This document shows positions 1 through 7,423 of a stretch of DNA of 36,121 bases, piece after piece (the stretch's first letter is position 1; every line of letters begins with the position of its first letter). Made by a program: the position numbers and the translations under genes. Source of the stretch: DATBDM01 sp036269915 (lineage in GTDB: Bacteria > Actinomycetota > Thermoleophilia > Solirubrobacterales > Solirubrobacteraceae); NCBI GenBank assembly GCA_036269915.1, contig DATBDM010000126.1, positions 1 through 36,121 on the forward strand, read 5' to 3'. The notes beneath the pieces are model-generated. The model was given only the letters and a program-made list of their open reading frames with translations, made no database searches and was not told the DNA's origin.

Positions 1-136
1 CCACCGCGACGCGCGGCGCCATCGCCCGCGTCGAGATCATCGTCGCGATCGCGTTGGCGGTGTCGTGGAAGCCGTTGGTGAAGTCGAACGCGAGCGCGGT
101 CGCGACGACGATCCACAGGATCACGTCGTTGGTCAT
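1..136 (-). CDS. Pit-family inorganic phosphate permease, N-terminal fragment
   Basis: This is the first 45 codons of a low-affinity inorganic phosphate transporter of the PiT family; the rest lies beyond the window edge. The visible peptide has a first membrane segment rich in Val, Leu and Ala, followed by the family signature FDFTNGFHDTANAIAT at about residues 18-33, which contains conserved Asn and Asp residues. The family couples phosphate uptake to a cation gradient. The gene lies 15 bp downstream of the DUF47/PhoU-like gene on the same strand, the usual pairing for Pit transporters, so the two are probably co-transcribed. The ATG at 134-136 is the only sensible start. The call is firm for family but not for substrate range. 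Confidence 0.9.
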   Translation of the reverse strand, partial: MTNDVILWIVVATALAFDFTNGFHDTANAIATMISTRAMAPRVAV

Positions 137-151
137 TCGAGGGCCGGGGAC

Positions 152-778
152 CTACGTGTTCTTGATGACGATGCCCTCGAGGATGTTCGCGGCCGTCTCC
201 GTGGAGTCGATCGCGTCCTCGAGGCGCTCGAAGATGTCCTTCCAGCGGATGACCATCATCGGGTCGATCCCGCGCTCGAACAGCGAGGCGAGCGCCTCGC
301 GCAGCACGCGGTCGCCGTCGTTCTCGAGCCGGTTGACCTCGATCGTGAAGTGGCGGATGTCGCCGAACGAGCGCAGCCGCGGGATCGCGCCGTTGAGCTG
401 GCGGGCGGCCTCGTGGAGGATCTTCGCCATCTCCTGCGCCTGCTCCATCGGCGCCTCGATCCGGTAGAGGCCGAGGAAGTCCGCGACCTCCTCGGTGAAG
501 TCGACGATGTCGTCGAGTGCCGAGGCGAGCGCGTAGATGTCCTCGCGGTCGATCGGGGTGACGAACGTCGAGTTCAGCGCCTGGACGATGTCGTGCGTGA
601 TGCGGTCGCCCTCCTGCTCGCAGACGACGACGTCGCGCGCCAGCTCACCGTGGTCGGGCCACTGCTGGAGCATGCGCTCGAGCAGCTCGGTGGCACGGAG
701 GATGTTGGCGCCGGCCTCGTCGAACAGATCGAAGAACCCGCGCTCCTTCGGGGCGAACAGCTGCGAGAGTCGTGACAT
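152..778 (-). CDS. DUF47/PhoU-like phosphate transport accessory protein
   Basis: This is a 208-residue, nearly all-helical cytoplasmic protein of the DUF47 family (Pit accessory protein, distantly PhoU-like). Family features visible are the N-terminal LFAPKERGFFDLFDEAG stretch and acidic E/D-rich helices at about residues 50-100 (EQEGDRITHDIV; REDIYALASALDDIVDF), which in PhoU-like proteins bind metal. These proteins are thought to control the companion Pit permease, whose gene follows 15 bp downstream. The ATG at 776-778 is preceded by a TACACT box ending 9 bases upstream and by no Shine-Dalgarno sequence, so the message is probably leaderless or nearly so. Length is normal for the family. 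Confidence 0.9.
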   Translation of the reverse strand: MSRLSQLFAPKERGFFDLFDEAGANILRATELLERMLQQWPDHGELARDVVVCEQEGDRITHDIVQALNSTFVTPIDREDIYALASALDDIVDFTEEVADFLGLYRIEAPMEQAQEMAKILHEAARQLNGAIPRLRSFGDIRHFTIEVNRLENDGDRVLREALASLFERGIDPMMVIRWKDIFERLEDAIDSTETAANILEGIVIKNT

Positions 779-787
779 CGGCGGCCC

Positions 788-793
788 AGTGTA
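788..793 (-). promoter_or_regulatory. -10 box for the DUF47-pit operon
   Basis: TACACT on the minus strand, 9 bases before the ATG of the DUF47 gene. It fits the recurring TANNNT placement seen across this window. No convincing -35 element was found. Confidence 0.55.
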
Positions 794-838
794 CGTAAAC
801 GACTCGTCAACGCCTTGTGAATGCGCGAGCCGCCCCCA

Positions 839-1744
839 TCATGCGGTCGTTCGTGGTCCTCGCGGCAGCTGCGCCTGCAGCCGGTCGAGCTCCTCGGGCG
901 CGATGCCGTACGTGTGCTCCGGGCCGGGGAAGCGCCTCGTCCTGACGTCCTCCGCGTAGGCCTCGAGCCCGCGCACCATCTCCTGCTTGAGCGACGCGTA
1001 CCGCTTGACGAACTTGGGCTGGAAGCCGTCGTGGATGCCGAGCAGGTCGTGCAGGACGAGCACCTGGCCATCCGTGCTCGGGCCCGCGCCGATCCCGATC
1101 ACCGGCACGTCCATGTGGGCCATGATCACGTCGGTCACCTCGGCGGGGATCGCCTCGAAGACGATCGCGAAGCAGCCGGCATCCTGGAGGGCCACCGCGT
1201 CGTCGAGCACCTGCCGGGCGCGGGCGGCCGTGCGGCCCTGGGCGCGGTAGCCGCCGAGCGCGGTCGCGGTCTGCGGGGTGAGGCCGACGTGGCCCATCAC
1301 CGGTACGCCGGCGCGCACGATCGCGCGGGCTCGCTCGGCGCTCGCGCCGCCGCCCTCGAGCTTGACGGCGTCGACGCCGGCCTCCTTGACGAAGCGGTGC
1401 GCGGTCGCGATCGCGTGCGCGTCGGAGGCCTCGTAGGAGCCGAACGGCAGGTCGCCGACCAGCAACGGAGTGCGCAGCCCGCGACGGACGGCCGCGGAGA
1501 GCATCAGCAGCTCCTCGACGGTCACGGGGACGGTGTCCTCGTAGCCGAGGACGTTGTTCGCGGCCGAGTCGCCGACGAGCACGACGTCGACGCCGGCGGC
1601 CTCCGCGGCGACGGCGCTCGGGTGGTCGTAGGCGGTGACCATCACGATCGGCTCGCCGAGGTCGCGCATCTCGGCCAGCTTGGTGAGCGTGATCGGCTTG
1701 CGGCCGGACGGCTCGGAGGCACGGGGGCGAGGGGCGGATGACAT
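839..1744 (-). CDS. panB: 3-methyl-2-oxobutanoate hydroxymethyltransferase (PanB)
   Basis: PanB transfers a hydroxymethyl group from 5,10-methylenetetrahydrofolate to 2-oxoisovalerate, making ketopantoate, the first committed step to pantothenate and CoA. The 301-residue sequence has the family's metal-binding GDS motif near residue 58 (VLVGDSAANNVLGYEDT), the conserved KLEGGG segment, the GHVGLTPQ motif and the FEAIP segment with the catalytic Glu, followed by GIGAGPSTDGQVLV. Length is slightly above the usual 265-280 because of a Pro/Arg-rich start and a short tail. It is the third gene of a DUF2520-panC-panB unit, 30 bp after panC. The ATG has a clear AAGGAG Shine-Dalgarno six bases upstream (1751-1756), in contrast to most monocistronic starts nearby. 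Confidence 0.97.
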   Translation of the reverse strand: MSSAPRPRASEPSGRKPITLTKLAEMRDLGEPIVMVTAYDHPSAVAAEAAGVDVVLVGDSAANNVLGYEDTVPVTVEELLMLSAAVRRGLRTPLLVGDLPFGSYEASDAHAIATAHRFVKEAGVDAVKLEGGGASAERARAIVRAGVPVMGHVGLTPQTATALGGYRAQGRTAARARQVLDDAVALQDAGCFAIVFEAIPAEVTDVIMAHMDVPVIGIGAGPSTDGQVLVLHDLLGIHDGFQPKFVKRYASLKQEMVRGLEAYAEDVRTRRFPGPEHTYGIAPEELDRLQAQLPRGPRTTA

Positions 1745-1750
1745 GGACTG

Positions 1751-1756
1751 CTCCTT
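1751..1756 (-). promoter_or_regulatory. Shine-Dalgarno of panB
   Basis: AAGGAG on the minus strand with a 6-base spacer to the ATG. It is one of few canonical ribosome sites in the window and supports internal operon translation of panB after panC. Confidence 0.8.
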
Positions 1757-1774
1757 GTACGTGGTCGGCGCCGG

Positions 1775-2644
1775 CTATCCGGTCGCCGCCGGTGGGCGGA
1801 GGTCGAGCGCTGTGTTGTCGATGAGTCGGGTGGCGCCGATGCGGGCCGCCAGGACGAGGAGTACCCGTCCGGAGGGCTGCTCGGACACCGTGAAGTCGTC
1901 GGGGTCGACGAGCTCCAGGTACTCGGGCTCGACGGCGCGGGCCGCGAGCGCCCGGCGGGCGGCGTCGCGCACCGCGGTGGCGGGATCGGCGGCGCCGTCG
2001 CGGGCGACCGACTCGGCCGCCAGCAGCGCCTCGGAGAGCGCGAGGGCGCGCTCGCGCTCCTGGAGCGAGAGACGGATGTTGCGACTTGAGAGCGCGAGGC
2101 CGTCGGGCTCACGCACGGTCTGCACGACCTCGACGCGCACCGGCATGTCGAGGTCGGCGGCCATGCGCCTGACGACGGCGACCTGCTGCGCGTCCTTGGC
2201 GCCGAAGTAGGCGATGTCCGGCGCGACGATGTTGAAGAGCTTGGTGACGATCGTGCAGACGCCGGCGAAGTGGCCAGGCCCGCGTACGGCGCCCTCGAGG
2301 CGGTCGGTGAGGCCGGACACGGTCACCGTCGTCGCGAAGTCCGGGCGGTAGATCGCCTCGGCGGACGGCGCGAAGAGGACGTCGACCCCCGCCTGCGCGG
2401 CGAGCTCGGCGTCGCGCGCCTCGTCGCGCGGGTAGGCGGCCAGGTCGGAGGCCTCGTCGAACTGGGCGGGGTTGACGAACAGCGAGGCGACGACCTCGTC
2501 GCACTGGTCGCGGGCCGCGCGCATCAGGGCGAGGTGGCCGTCGTGCAGAGCGCCCATGGTCGGCACCAGCCCGATGTTGCTCCCCGTGGCGCGGGCCGCG
2601 GCCACGTGGTCGCGGATCTCGGCGATGGTGCGCAGGGTGATCAT
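1775..2644 (-). CDS. panC: Pantothenate synthetase (PanC)
   Basis: PanC condenses pantoate with beta-alanine using ATP, through a pantoyl-adenylate intermediate. The 289-residue protein shows the nucleotidyltransferase HxGH signature at residues 34-37 within PTMGALHDGH, the FVNPAQF pantoate-binding segment, FGAKDAQQ, and the SSRN motif near residue 185 (the KMSKS-like loop). Length is normal. Its ATG overlaps the stop codon of the upstream DUF2520 gene (ATGA, 2641-2644), so translation is coupled. PanB follows 30 bp downstream. Confidence 0.97.
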   Translation of the reverse strand: MITLRTIAEIRDHVAAARATGSNIGLVPTMGALHDGHLALMRAARDQCDEVVASLFVNPAQFDEASDLAAYPRDEARDAELAAQAGVDVLFAPSAEAIYRPDFATTVTVSGLTDRLEGAVRGPGHFAGVCTIVTKLFNIVAPDIAYFGAKDAQQVAVVRRMAADLDMPVRVEVVQTVREPDGLALSSRNIRLSLQERERALALSEALLAAESVARDGAADPATAVRDAARRALAARAVEPEYLELVDPDDFTVSEQPSGRVLLVLAARIGATRLIDNTALDLRPPAATG

Positions 2645-3441
2645 CGGGCGGCCAGCTCCCGGGTCGCGCCGGCGAGCGCGTCGAAGAGGTCGAGCAGCTC
2701 CGGCGTGCGCTCGGCGACCGCGTCGCGCTGGCGAGCGACCGTCGCCTCGTCGCCGCGTGCGATCGGGCCGGTGAGCGCGTCGTGCGCGCCGAGTCGGGCC
2801 CAGTTCTCGACGGCGGCGCGGACCAGCGGTGCGAGCAGGGCGCGGTCGACGCCGGCGGTCGCCGCGAGCCTCTCCGCGGCCCCCTCGAGCGTGACGAGGA
2901 AGTTCGAGGCGATCGCGGCGGCGGCGTGGTAGGCGGCGCGGTCCTCCTCGGCCACCTCGGTCGGCCGCATGCCCGCCGCAGCGGCAAGCGTCCGCGCGGC
3001 CTCCAGGGCGCGCGGGGTGCTGCCGGCGACGGCGCAGCCGGCGCCTGCGAGGACGTCCGGGGCGGCGTCGCGCGACACGGTCATCAGCGGGTGCAGCGAG
3101 AAGGCCTCGTGCGGGGCGAGCACGTCAAGCCCGGTGGCGCCGGAGCAGTGGCCGACGAGGCGGCCGTCGCGCAGCGCGATCGCGGCCGCGGCCGCGGGGA
3201 TCTCCGCGTCGGGGACGCAGAGCAGCACCGCGGCGCCCGGCGGCGCGGTCGCACCACGCCCGAGCGGGCCCGTCACGTCGCGACCGGCGGCGCGCAGGGC
3301 TGCGGCCAGCGCGAAGCCGAGGCGTCCTGCGCCCACGATGGCGATCGAGTCCAGCTCTCGCACGAGATACCGGCTGCGGAAGGGGAGGAAGGAGGGAACT
3401 CTGGTTCGGAACGGTCCGCGCCCAGGGCGGGTCGCGGCCAC
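2641..3441 (-). CDS. Rossmann-fold/DUF2520 NAD(P)-dependent dehydrogenase-like protein, candidate ketopantoate reductase
   Basis: This 266-residue protein has an N-terminal Rossmann nucleotide-binding motif (VGAGRLGFALAAAL, beginning near residue 34) and a helical C-terminal half of the DUF2520 type, as in proteins related to NADP oxidoreductase and 6-phosphogluconate dehydrogenase-like folds. The HCSGATG and SLHPLMT segments are typical of this group. It heads the panC-panB operon and overlaps panC by 4 bp. The pathway lacks only ketopantoate reductase between PanB and PanC, so this gene may fill that step; that is inference from context. The GTG at 3439-3441 is favoured because TATGCT lies 8 bases upstream. 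A GTG at 3361-3363, just before the Rossmann strand, is the alternative and would remove a 26-residue Arg/Pro-rich extension. Confidence 0.8.
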   Translation of the reverse strand: MAATRPGRGPFRTRVPSFLPFRSRYLVRELDSIAIVGAGRLGFALAAALRAAGRDVTGPLGRGATAPPGAAVLLCVPDAEIPAAAAAIALRDGRLVGHCSGATGLDVLAPHEAFSLHPLMTVSRDAAPDVLAGAGCAVAGSTPRALEAARTLAAAAGMRPTEVAEEDRAAYHAAAAIASNFLVTLEGAAERLAATAGVDRALLAPLVRAAVENWARLGAHDALTGPIARGDEATVARQRDAVAERTPELLDLFDALAGATRELAAR

Positions 3442-3449
3442 CTTCCAGG

Positions 3450-3455
3450 AGCATA
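3450..3455 (-). promoter_or_regulatory. -10 box for the DUF2520-panC-panB operon
   Basis: TATGCT on the minus strand ending 8 bases before the GTG at 3441. This placement is why the longer start was chosen for the dehydrogenase. Confidence 0.5.
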
Positions 3456-3511
3456 GCCCGGAGATTGCGGCGTCGCGGCGGCAGGTCGTTCCGGGCCGCC
3501 GGGGCCGGTAC

Positions 3512-3517
3512 TAGAGT
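3512..3517 (+). promoter_or_regulatory. -10 box for the uracil-DNA glycosylase gene
   Basis: TAGAGT ends 7 bases before the ATG at 3525. The GGGAGG directly abutting the ATG is too close to act as a normal Shine-Dalgarno, so leaderless initiation is more likely. Confidence 0.55.
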
Positions 3518-3524
3518 CGGGAGG

Positions 3525-4232
3525 ATGAGCACCGCAGCTGAGCGGCGCGAGGAGCTCAAGGCCGTCTGGCAGCAGGCATCGGGGTGCACCCGCTGCCCGC
3601 AGCTCGCCGCCTCGCGCAAGACCGTCGTGTTCGGATCGGGCAACGCGGACGCCGACCTGATGTTCGTCGGCGAGGCGCCCGGCGCCCGCGAGGACGAGCA
3701 GGGCGTCCCCTTCGTCGGCCAGGCCGGCCGCCTGCTCGACACGCTGCTGGAGGAGATCGGGCTGACGCGCGGCGAGGTGTTCGTGACGAACGTCCTGCGC
3801 TGCCGGCCGCCGCAGAACCGCGATCCGCTGCCGTCGGAGATCGACAACTGCCAGGAGTACCTCTTCCGCACGCTCGAGCTGATCCAGCCGCGCGTGGTCT
3901 GCACGCTCGGCAACTTCGCGACGAAGCTGCTGCGCGGCGACCAGACCGGCATCACGCGGCTGCACGGCCGCGAGGAGATCCGCCGCATCGGCCCGCGCAC
4001 CGTCCGCCTCTTCCCGATCTACCACCCGGCCGCCGCGCTCTACACGCCGTCGATGCTCGCGACCCTGCGCGATGACTTCACGCGCCTGCCGGAGCTGCTG
4101 GCGCTCCCGACGCCGGAGCAGCCGGAGCCCGAGGAGGTGGAGCCGGTGGTGATGGAGGAGCCGGAGGCGGTCCTCGAGCCCTCGGCGCTGTACGAGCCGG
4201 AGCCGCACCCCGCGCAGCTCGGCCTGTTCTGA
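3525..4232 (+). CDS. Family-4 (Fe-S) uracil-DNA glycosylase with C-terminal clamp-type peptide
   Basis: This enzyme removes uracil from DNA to start base-excision repair. In the 235-residue product four cysteines, C21, C24, C93 and C109, match the [4Fe-4S] ligand pattern of family 4. The active-site motif GEAPGAREDEQG at 49-60 and the later HPAAAL motif are both present. After the catalytic domain there is a tail of about 45 residues rich in Pro and Glu that ends exactly in QLGLF, resembling the QL(S/D)LF peptide that docks proteins onto the bacterial DNA polymerase sliding clamp. The ATG at 3525 follows a TAGAGT box; an upstream in-frame start at 3465 adds only a basic, unconserved-looking stretch. 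The gene stands alone between divergent and convergent neighbours. Confidence 0.93.
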   Translation: MSTAAERREELKAVWQQASGCTRCPQLAASRKTVVFGSGNADADLMFVGEAPGAREDEQGVPFVGQAGRLLDTLLEEIGLTRGEVFVTNVLRCRPPQNRDPLPSEIDNCQEYLFRTLELIQPRVVCTLGNFATKLLRGDQTGITRLHGREEIRRIGPRTVRLFPIYHPAAALYTPSMLATLRDDFTRLPELLALPTPEQPEPEEVEPVVMEEPEAVLEPSALYEPEPHPAQLGLF

Positions 4233-4250
4233 GCGCTTTGGCGTCGCGGA

Positions 4251-4343
4251 GCACGTCAACCCCGCATCACAACGTGCATCTCGCCGCGCGACGCCGGCCA
4301 CACTGCACGCTGACGACGCACAGCGTCTTCAACGTGCATTTCG
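4251..4343 (+). repeat. Paired inverted/direct repeats around an ACGTGCA core, between convergent genes
   Basis: The 223-bp gap between the convergent glycosylase and acetyltransferase genes (4233-4455) holds no credible gene. It carries four related half-sites: GCACG at 4251, AACGTGCATCTCG at 4271, TGCACG at 4304 and AACGTGCATTTCG at 4331. The two long copies are direct repeats spaced exactly 60 bp apart and differ at one base. With the other two half-sites they form two inverted pairs. They may be terminator-like structures or sites for a DNA-binding protein; no function can be assigned. Confidence 0.5.
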
Positions 4344-4379
4344 TCGGTAGGCCGCGCCGCCGGGGCGATGCGACCGACG
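4342..4379. repeat. Inverted repeat CGTCGGT...ACCGACG
   Basis: Seven-base perfect arms at 4342-4348 and 4373-4379 enclose 24 bases. It sits between convergent genes, so it could form part of a two-way terminator, but there is no T-run and the loop is long. Confidence 0.35.
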
Positions 4380-4455
4380 TTCTGCACCCCAGCCGCCTTA
4401 CCCGGCGCAGTTGGCGTTCGCCGGCGCCCGCCGTCCGCGACCGAGGCGCCGGCCG

Positions 4456-5106
4456 TCAGATCCCGTTGCGCAGCTGCGCTTCCCGGTCCTCGGCCGTGAG
4501 CGCGTAGCGCTCGTGATCGCGCCACTGGCCGCCGATCAGCAGGTAGCGCGGGGAGAAGCCCTCCAGGCGGAAGCCGGCGCCGCGGGCGAGGGCGATCGAC
4601 GGCTGGTTGCCCGGCTGGATGTTCGCCTCGATCCGGTGCAGCGCCAGCGGGCCGAAGGAGTGGTCGACGACCTGGGCGAGCGCCTCGCGCATGAAGCCCT
4701 GGCGCGCGTGGCGGGCGTTCGCGTAGTAGCCGAGATAGGCCGACTGGAAGGCGCCGCGGAAGATCTGCGAGACGGTGAACACGCCCGCGATCTCGTCCGA
4801 GGAGGTCAGCCGGGCGACGAGGCACACGAAGTCCTCGCGGCGCGAGCGCGCGTAGAGCTCCTCGAACTGGTCGGGGCGCTCGGGCGGGTAGGTCCACGGC
4901 CGGTGCAGCTGCCGCGATTCGCGCGCGAGCTCGAGGAACGCCTCGCGGTCGGCGCGTTCGAGCACCCGCAGCCGCACGCGCGCGCCGGCCGGCGGATCGG
5001 CCGGCTCGAGCTCGGACGGGCGCACGCCACCGAGGGCCGGCGAACGCCGGCGCAGGAGGGCACGCCTCACGGGCGGTTCGGATGGAGCGGCACGACGTCC
5101 AATCAA
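4456..5106 (-). CDS. GNAT-family acetyltransferase, RimJ/RimL type
   Basis: The product is a GCN5-related N-acetyltransferase of about 216 residues that resembles the RimJ/RimL group, which acetylate protein N-termini; the true substrate is unknown. Supporting segments are VRLRVLERADREAFLEL near the N-terminus, HRPWTYPPERPDQFEEL, the acetyl-CoA loop region (ARQGFMREALAQVVDHSF) and the typical closing motif IQPGNQPSIALARGAGFRLEG. The start is uncertain. The open frame begins at a TTG (5106), and an in-frame GTG at 5070 would remove 12 residues; neither has a clear -10 box or Shine-Dalgarno. The gene diverges from the GT4 gene beginning near 5118. Confidence 0.85.
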   Translation of the reverse strand: MIGRRAAPSEPPVRRALLRRRSPALGGVRPSELEPADPPAGARVRLRVLERADREAFLELARESRQLHRPWTYPPERPDQFEELYARSRREDFVCLVARLTSSDEIAGVFTVSQIFRGAFQSAYLGYYANARHARQGFMREALAQVVDHSFGPLALHRIEANIQPGNQPSIALARGAGFRLEGFSPRYLLIGGQWRDHERYALTAEDREAQLRNGI

Positions 5107-5117
5107 AGCGCACGGCT

Positions 5118-6191
5118 ATGGTGCCCGCGCTGACCGCTCGACGCGTCACTTCGCCTCGACCCGCTCTCATCAACGCCCGCGCGGCCGCGCGGCCCGAGCT
5201 CGGCGGCGTGGAGCGCTGGGCCCGCGAGCTCGCCGTCCGATTGCCCGCGCTGCGCCCGCGCGCCTACACGGTGATCGCGCCGCCGCCGGCGCTCGTGCAC
5301 CGTGCCGGGCATGCCTGGGAGCAGCTCGTGCTGCCGGCGCACGCCGCACGCGCCCGAGCCGGTGCGCTGCTGTGCCCCGCGAACCTGGCGCCGGCGCTCG
5401 CCCGCCACACGGTGCTCGTCCTGCACGACGCCGCGGCCCTGCGTCACCCCGACTGGTACGCGCCCGCCTACGTGGCCTACCAGCGCGCGCTCTTGCCGCT
5501 GCTCGCCCGCCGCGCCGCCCGCGTGATCACCGTCTCGGAGTTCTCGCGCGCCGAGCTCGAGGAGTTGCTCGGCCTGCGGCCCTACAAGGTCGCCGTGGTG
5601 CCCGGCGGCGTCGACGGCCGCTTCAGCCCGGACGCCGATGCGGCCGGCGCCCGCCGCGCCCTCGGTCTCGGCGACGCGCCGTACGTCCTGTGCGTCGCGT
5701 CGCACACCGCGCGCAAGAACCTCGCCGCGCTCGTCCCCGCGGCGCGCGCGCTCGCCGCGCAGGGCATCGAGGTCGTCGTCGCCGGCGGTCACCGTCCGCA
5801 GTTCGCGCGCGAGGAGGGCCTCGAATCGCTCCGCATGCTCGGCACGGTCGACGACGCGCTGCTCCCCGGCCTGTACGCCGGCGCGCTCGCGTTCGCGCTC
5901 CCGTCGGTCTACGAGGGCTTCGGTCTGCCGGTGATCGAGGCGATGGCCGCCGGCGTCCCGGTCGTCGCCGCCGACGCCACGGCGCTCCCCGGAACGGCCG
6001 GCGGAGCCGCGCGCCTGGTCGCCCCGGAAGGGGAGGCGATCGCGGCGGCGCTGCTCGCCCTCGCGGCCGATCCGGAGGAGCGCGCGCGGCTGCGCGCCGC
6101 CGGGCTCGGACGCGCCCGCGCGTTCACCTGGGAGGCGACGGCGCGCGGCGTCGACGCCGTCGTCGCCGAGGTCGCGGGCTGGACCGTGTGA
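5118..6191 (+). CDS. GT4-family glycosyltransferase
   Basis: This is a retaining GT-B glycosyltransferase of about 357 residues. The N-terminal domain has the GGVERWAREL acceptor-side motif typical of GT4. The C-terminal domain has VVPGGVDGRFSP, VLCVASHTARKNLAALV and the nucleotide-sugar-binding E-x7-E motif (EGFGLPVIE) followed by AMAAGVPVVA. It probably adds mannose or a related sugar to a lipid-linked glycan on the cytoplasmic face; the donor and acceptor cannot be read. The start is uncertain: ATG 5118 is used, ATG 5082 is possible, and a TATGGT at 5117-5122 would place a leaderless start near a CTG at 5130. A second GT4 gene follows 41 bp downstream. Confidence 0.88.
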   Translation: MVPALTARRVTSPRPALINARAAARPELGGVERWARELAVRLPALRPRAYTVIAPPPALVHRAGHAWEQLVLPAHAARARAGALLCPANLAPALARHTVLVLHDAAALRHPDWYAPAYVAYQRALLPLLARRAARVITVSEFSRAELEELLGLRPYKVAVVPGGVDGRFSPDADAAGARRALGLGDAPYVLCVASHTARKNLAALVPAARALAAQGIEVVVAGGHRPQFAREEGLESLRMLGTVDDALLPGLYAGALAFALPSVYEGFGLPVIEAMAAGVPVVAADATALPGTAGGAARLVAPEGEAIAAALLALAADPEERARLRAAGLGRARAFTWEATARGVDAVVAEVAGWTV

Positions 6192-6215
6192 ATGGATTCC
6201 GCCTGCACCGTTCCT

Positions 6216-6221
6216 TAGACT
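6216..6221 (+). promoter_or_regulatory. -10 box for the second GT4 gene
   Basis: TAGACT ends 11 bases before the ATG at 6233, within the 41-bp gap after the first GT4 gene. It is at the long end of the spacing range seen here. Confidence 0.45.
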
Positions 6222-6232
6222 CGCGGACCGCC

Positions 6233-7387
6233 ATGGCCCCCCGGATCGCCCTCGTCCACGACTTCCTGCTCGACCTGCGCGGTGCGGAGCGGGTCTTCGC
6301 GGCGATCTGCGACACCTGGCCGGAGGCCGACGTCTACACCGCCGTGTACGACGAGCGCGGCACCGAGGGCCGGTTCGCGAGCCGCCGGCCGCGCACCTCG
6401 TTCCTGCAGCGGGTGCGCCCGACGGCGCGCACGTTCAGGCCGCTGCTGCCCTTCTACCCGCATGCGATCGAGTCGCTCGACCTGAGCGGCTACGACGTCG
6501 TCGTGTCCTCCTCGAGCGCGTGGGCGCACGGCGTGCTCGTCGATCCGGGCGCCGTCCACGTCTGCTACTGCCACAACCCGTTCCGCTACGCCTGGTCCGA
6601 GCGCGAGGCGACGCTCGCCGCCCGCTCGGCGCTCACGCGTCCGGCGCTGCGGCTCCTGCTCAACCGCTGGCGCCAATGGGACTGGATCGCCGCACAGCGC
6701 GTCGATCGCTACGTCGCCAACTCCGAGCTGACCGCCGCGCGCGTCCGGCGCTACCTCGGGCGCGACTCGATCGTCCTGCACCCGCCGGTCGAGCTGCGCC
6801 GCTTCGAGCCGGCGCCGACCGAGGCGATCGGCACCCACTACCTCGTGCTCGCCGAGCTGATGGCGCACAAGCGCATCGAGGTCGCCGTGCGCGCCTTCAA
6901 CGCGCTCGGCCGCGAGCTGATCGTGGTCGGCGACGGCCCGGAGGCGCGCCGACTGCAAAGGATCGCCGGGCCGAACGTCACGTTCACGGGGCGCGCGAGC
7001 GACACGCACGTCGCCGAGCTGCTGCGGACCGCGCGCGCGCTCGTCGTCACCGCGGCGGAGGAGTTCGGCATCGCCGCCGTCGAGGCGCTGGCCTCCGGCC
7101 GCCCGGTCATCGCGCTCGGCTCGGGCGGGGTGTTGGAGAGCGTCGTCGAGGGGGAGACCGGCGCCTACTACCCCGAGAGCTCGCCGCAGTCGCTGGCCGC
7201 GGTCGTCGAGGCCTTCGACCCGATGGGGGTCGACCCGGCCGCGTGCGTCGCCGCCGCCGAGCGCTTCGGGACCGAGCGCTTCCAGGCGTCGCTGCGCGGG
7301 ATCGTCGCCGAGGCGGTGCTCGCCGAGCGCCCACCGCGGCCGGATGGACGGGCCGCGGCGGCCGGATTGCTGCGCCGAACAGGCTGA
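6233..7387 (+). CDS. GT4-family glycosyltransferase
   Basis: The 384-residue GT-B glycosyltransferase begins IALVHDFLLDLRGAERVF, a common opening of GT4 enzymes from actinobacterial and cyanobacterial polysaccharide clusters. CYCHNPFRYAW, a typical donor-side motif of this subgroup, lies near residue 112, and the catalytic E-x7-E motif (EEFGIAAVEALASGRP) lies near residue 280. It most likely uses a GDP- or UDP-activated hexose. It follows another GT4 gene and is closed by a hairpin terminator at 7396-7423. The ATG at 6233 is set by the TAGACT box; the open frame continues upstream only as an antisense-like shadow of the first GT4 gene. Confidence 0.9.
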   Translation: MAPRIALVHDFLLDLRGAERVFAAICDTWPEADVYTAVYDERGTEGRFASRRPRTSFLQRVRPTARTFRPLLPFYPHAIESLDLSGYDVVVSSSSAWAHGVLVDPGAVHVCYCHNPFRYAWSEREATLAARSALTRPALRLLLNRWRQWDWIAAQRVDRYVANSELTAARVRRYLGRDSIVLHPPVELRRFEPAPTEAIGTHYLVLAELMAHKRIEVAVRAFNALGRELIVVGDGPEARRLQRIAGPNVTFTGRASDTHVAELLRTARALVVTAAEEFGIAAVEALASGRPVIALGSGGVLESVVEGETGAYYPESSPQSLAAVVEAFDPMGVDPAACVAAAERFGTERFQASLRGIVAEAVLAERPPRPDGRAAAAGLLRRTG

Positions 7388-7395
7388 AACGTGTG

Positions 7396-7423
7396 CCCTC
7401 CGTCACTCAAGGCGGAGGGTTTT
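7396..7423 (+). terminator. Intrinsic terminator after the GT4 pair
   Basis: CCCTCCG (7396-7402) pairs with CGGAGGG (7413-7419) around a 10-base loop and is followed by TTTT. It begins 9 bases after the GT4 stop codon. Confidence 0.75.

Noticed and set aside
812..828. TTGTGAA half-site resembling a Rex operator near the DUF47 promoter
   Set aside because: The second half-site (TTCACAA) is absent, so it does not make a Rex site.
4238..4507. Plus-strand open frame of 89 codons after the glycosylase gene
   Set aside because: It has no domain or start signal and overlaps the acetyltransferase end; the DNA repeats explain its composition better.
6186..6202. TGTGAATGGATTCCGC resembling a Rex-type palindrome upstream of the second GT4 gene
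   Set aside because: Only three of six bases match in the right half; it is likely chance.
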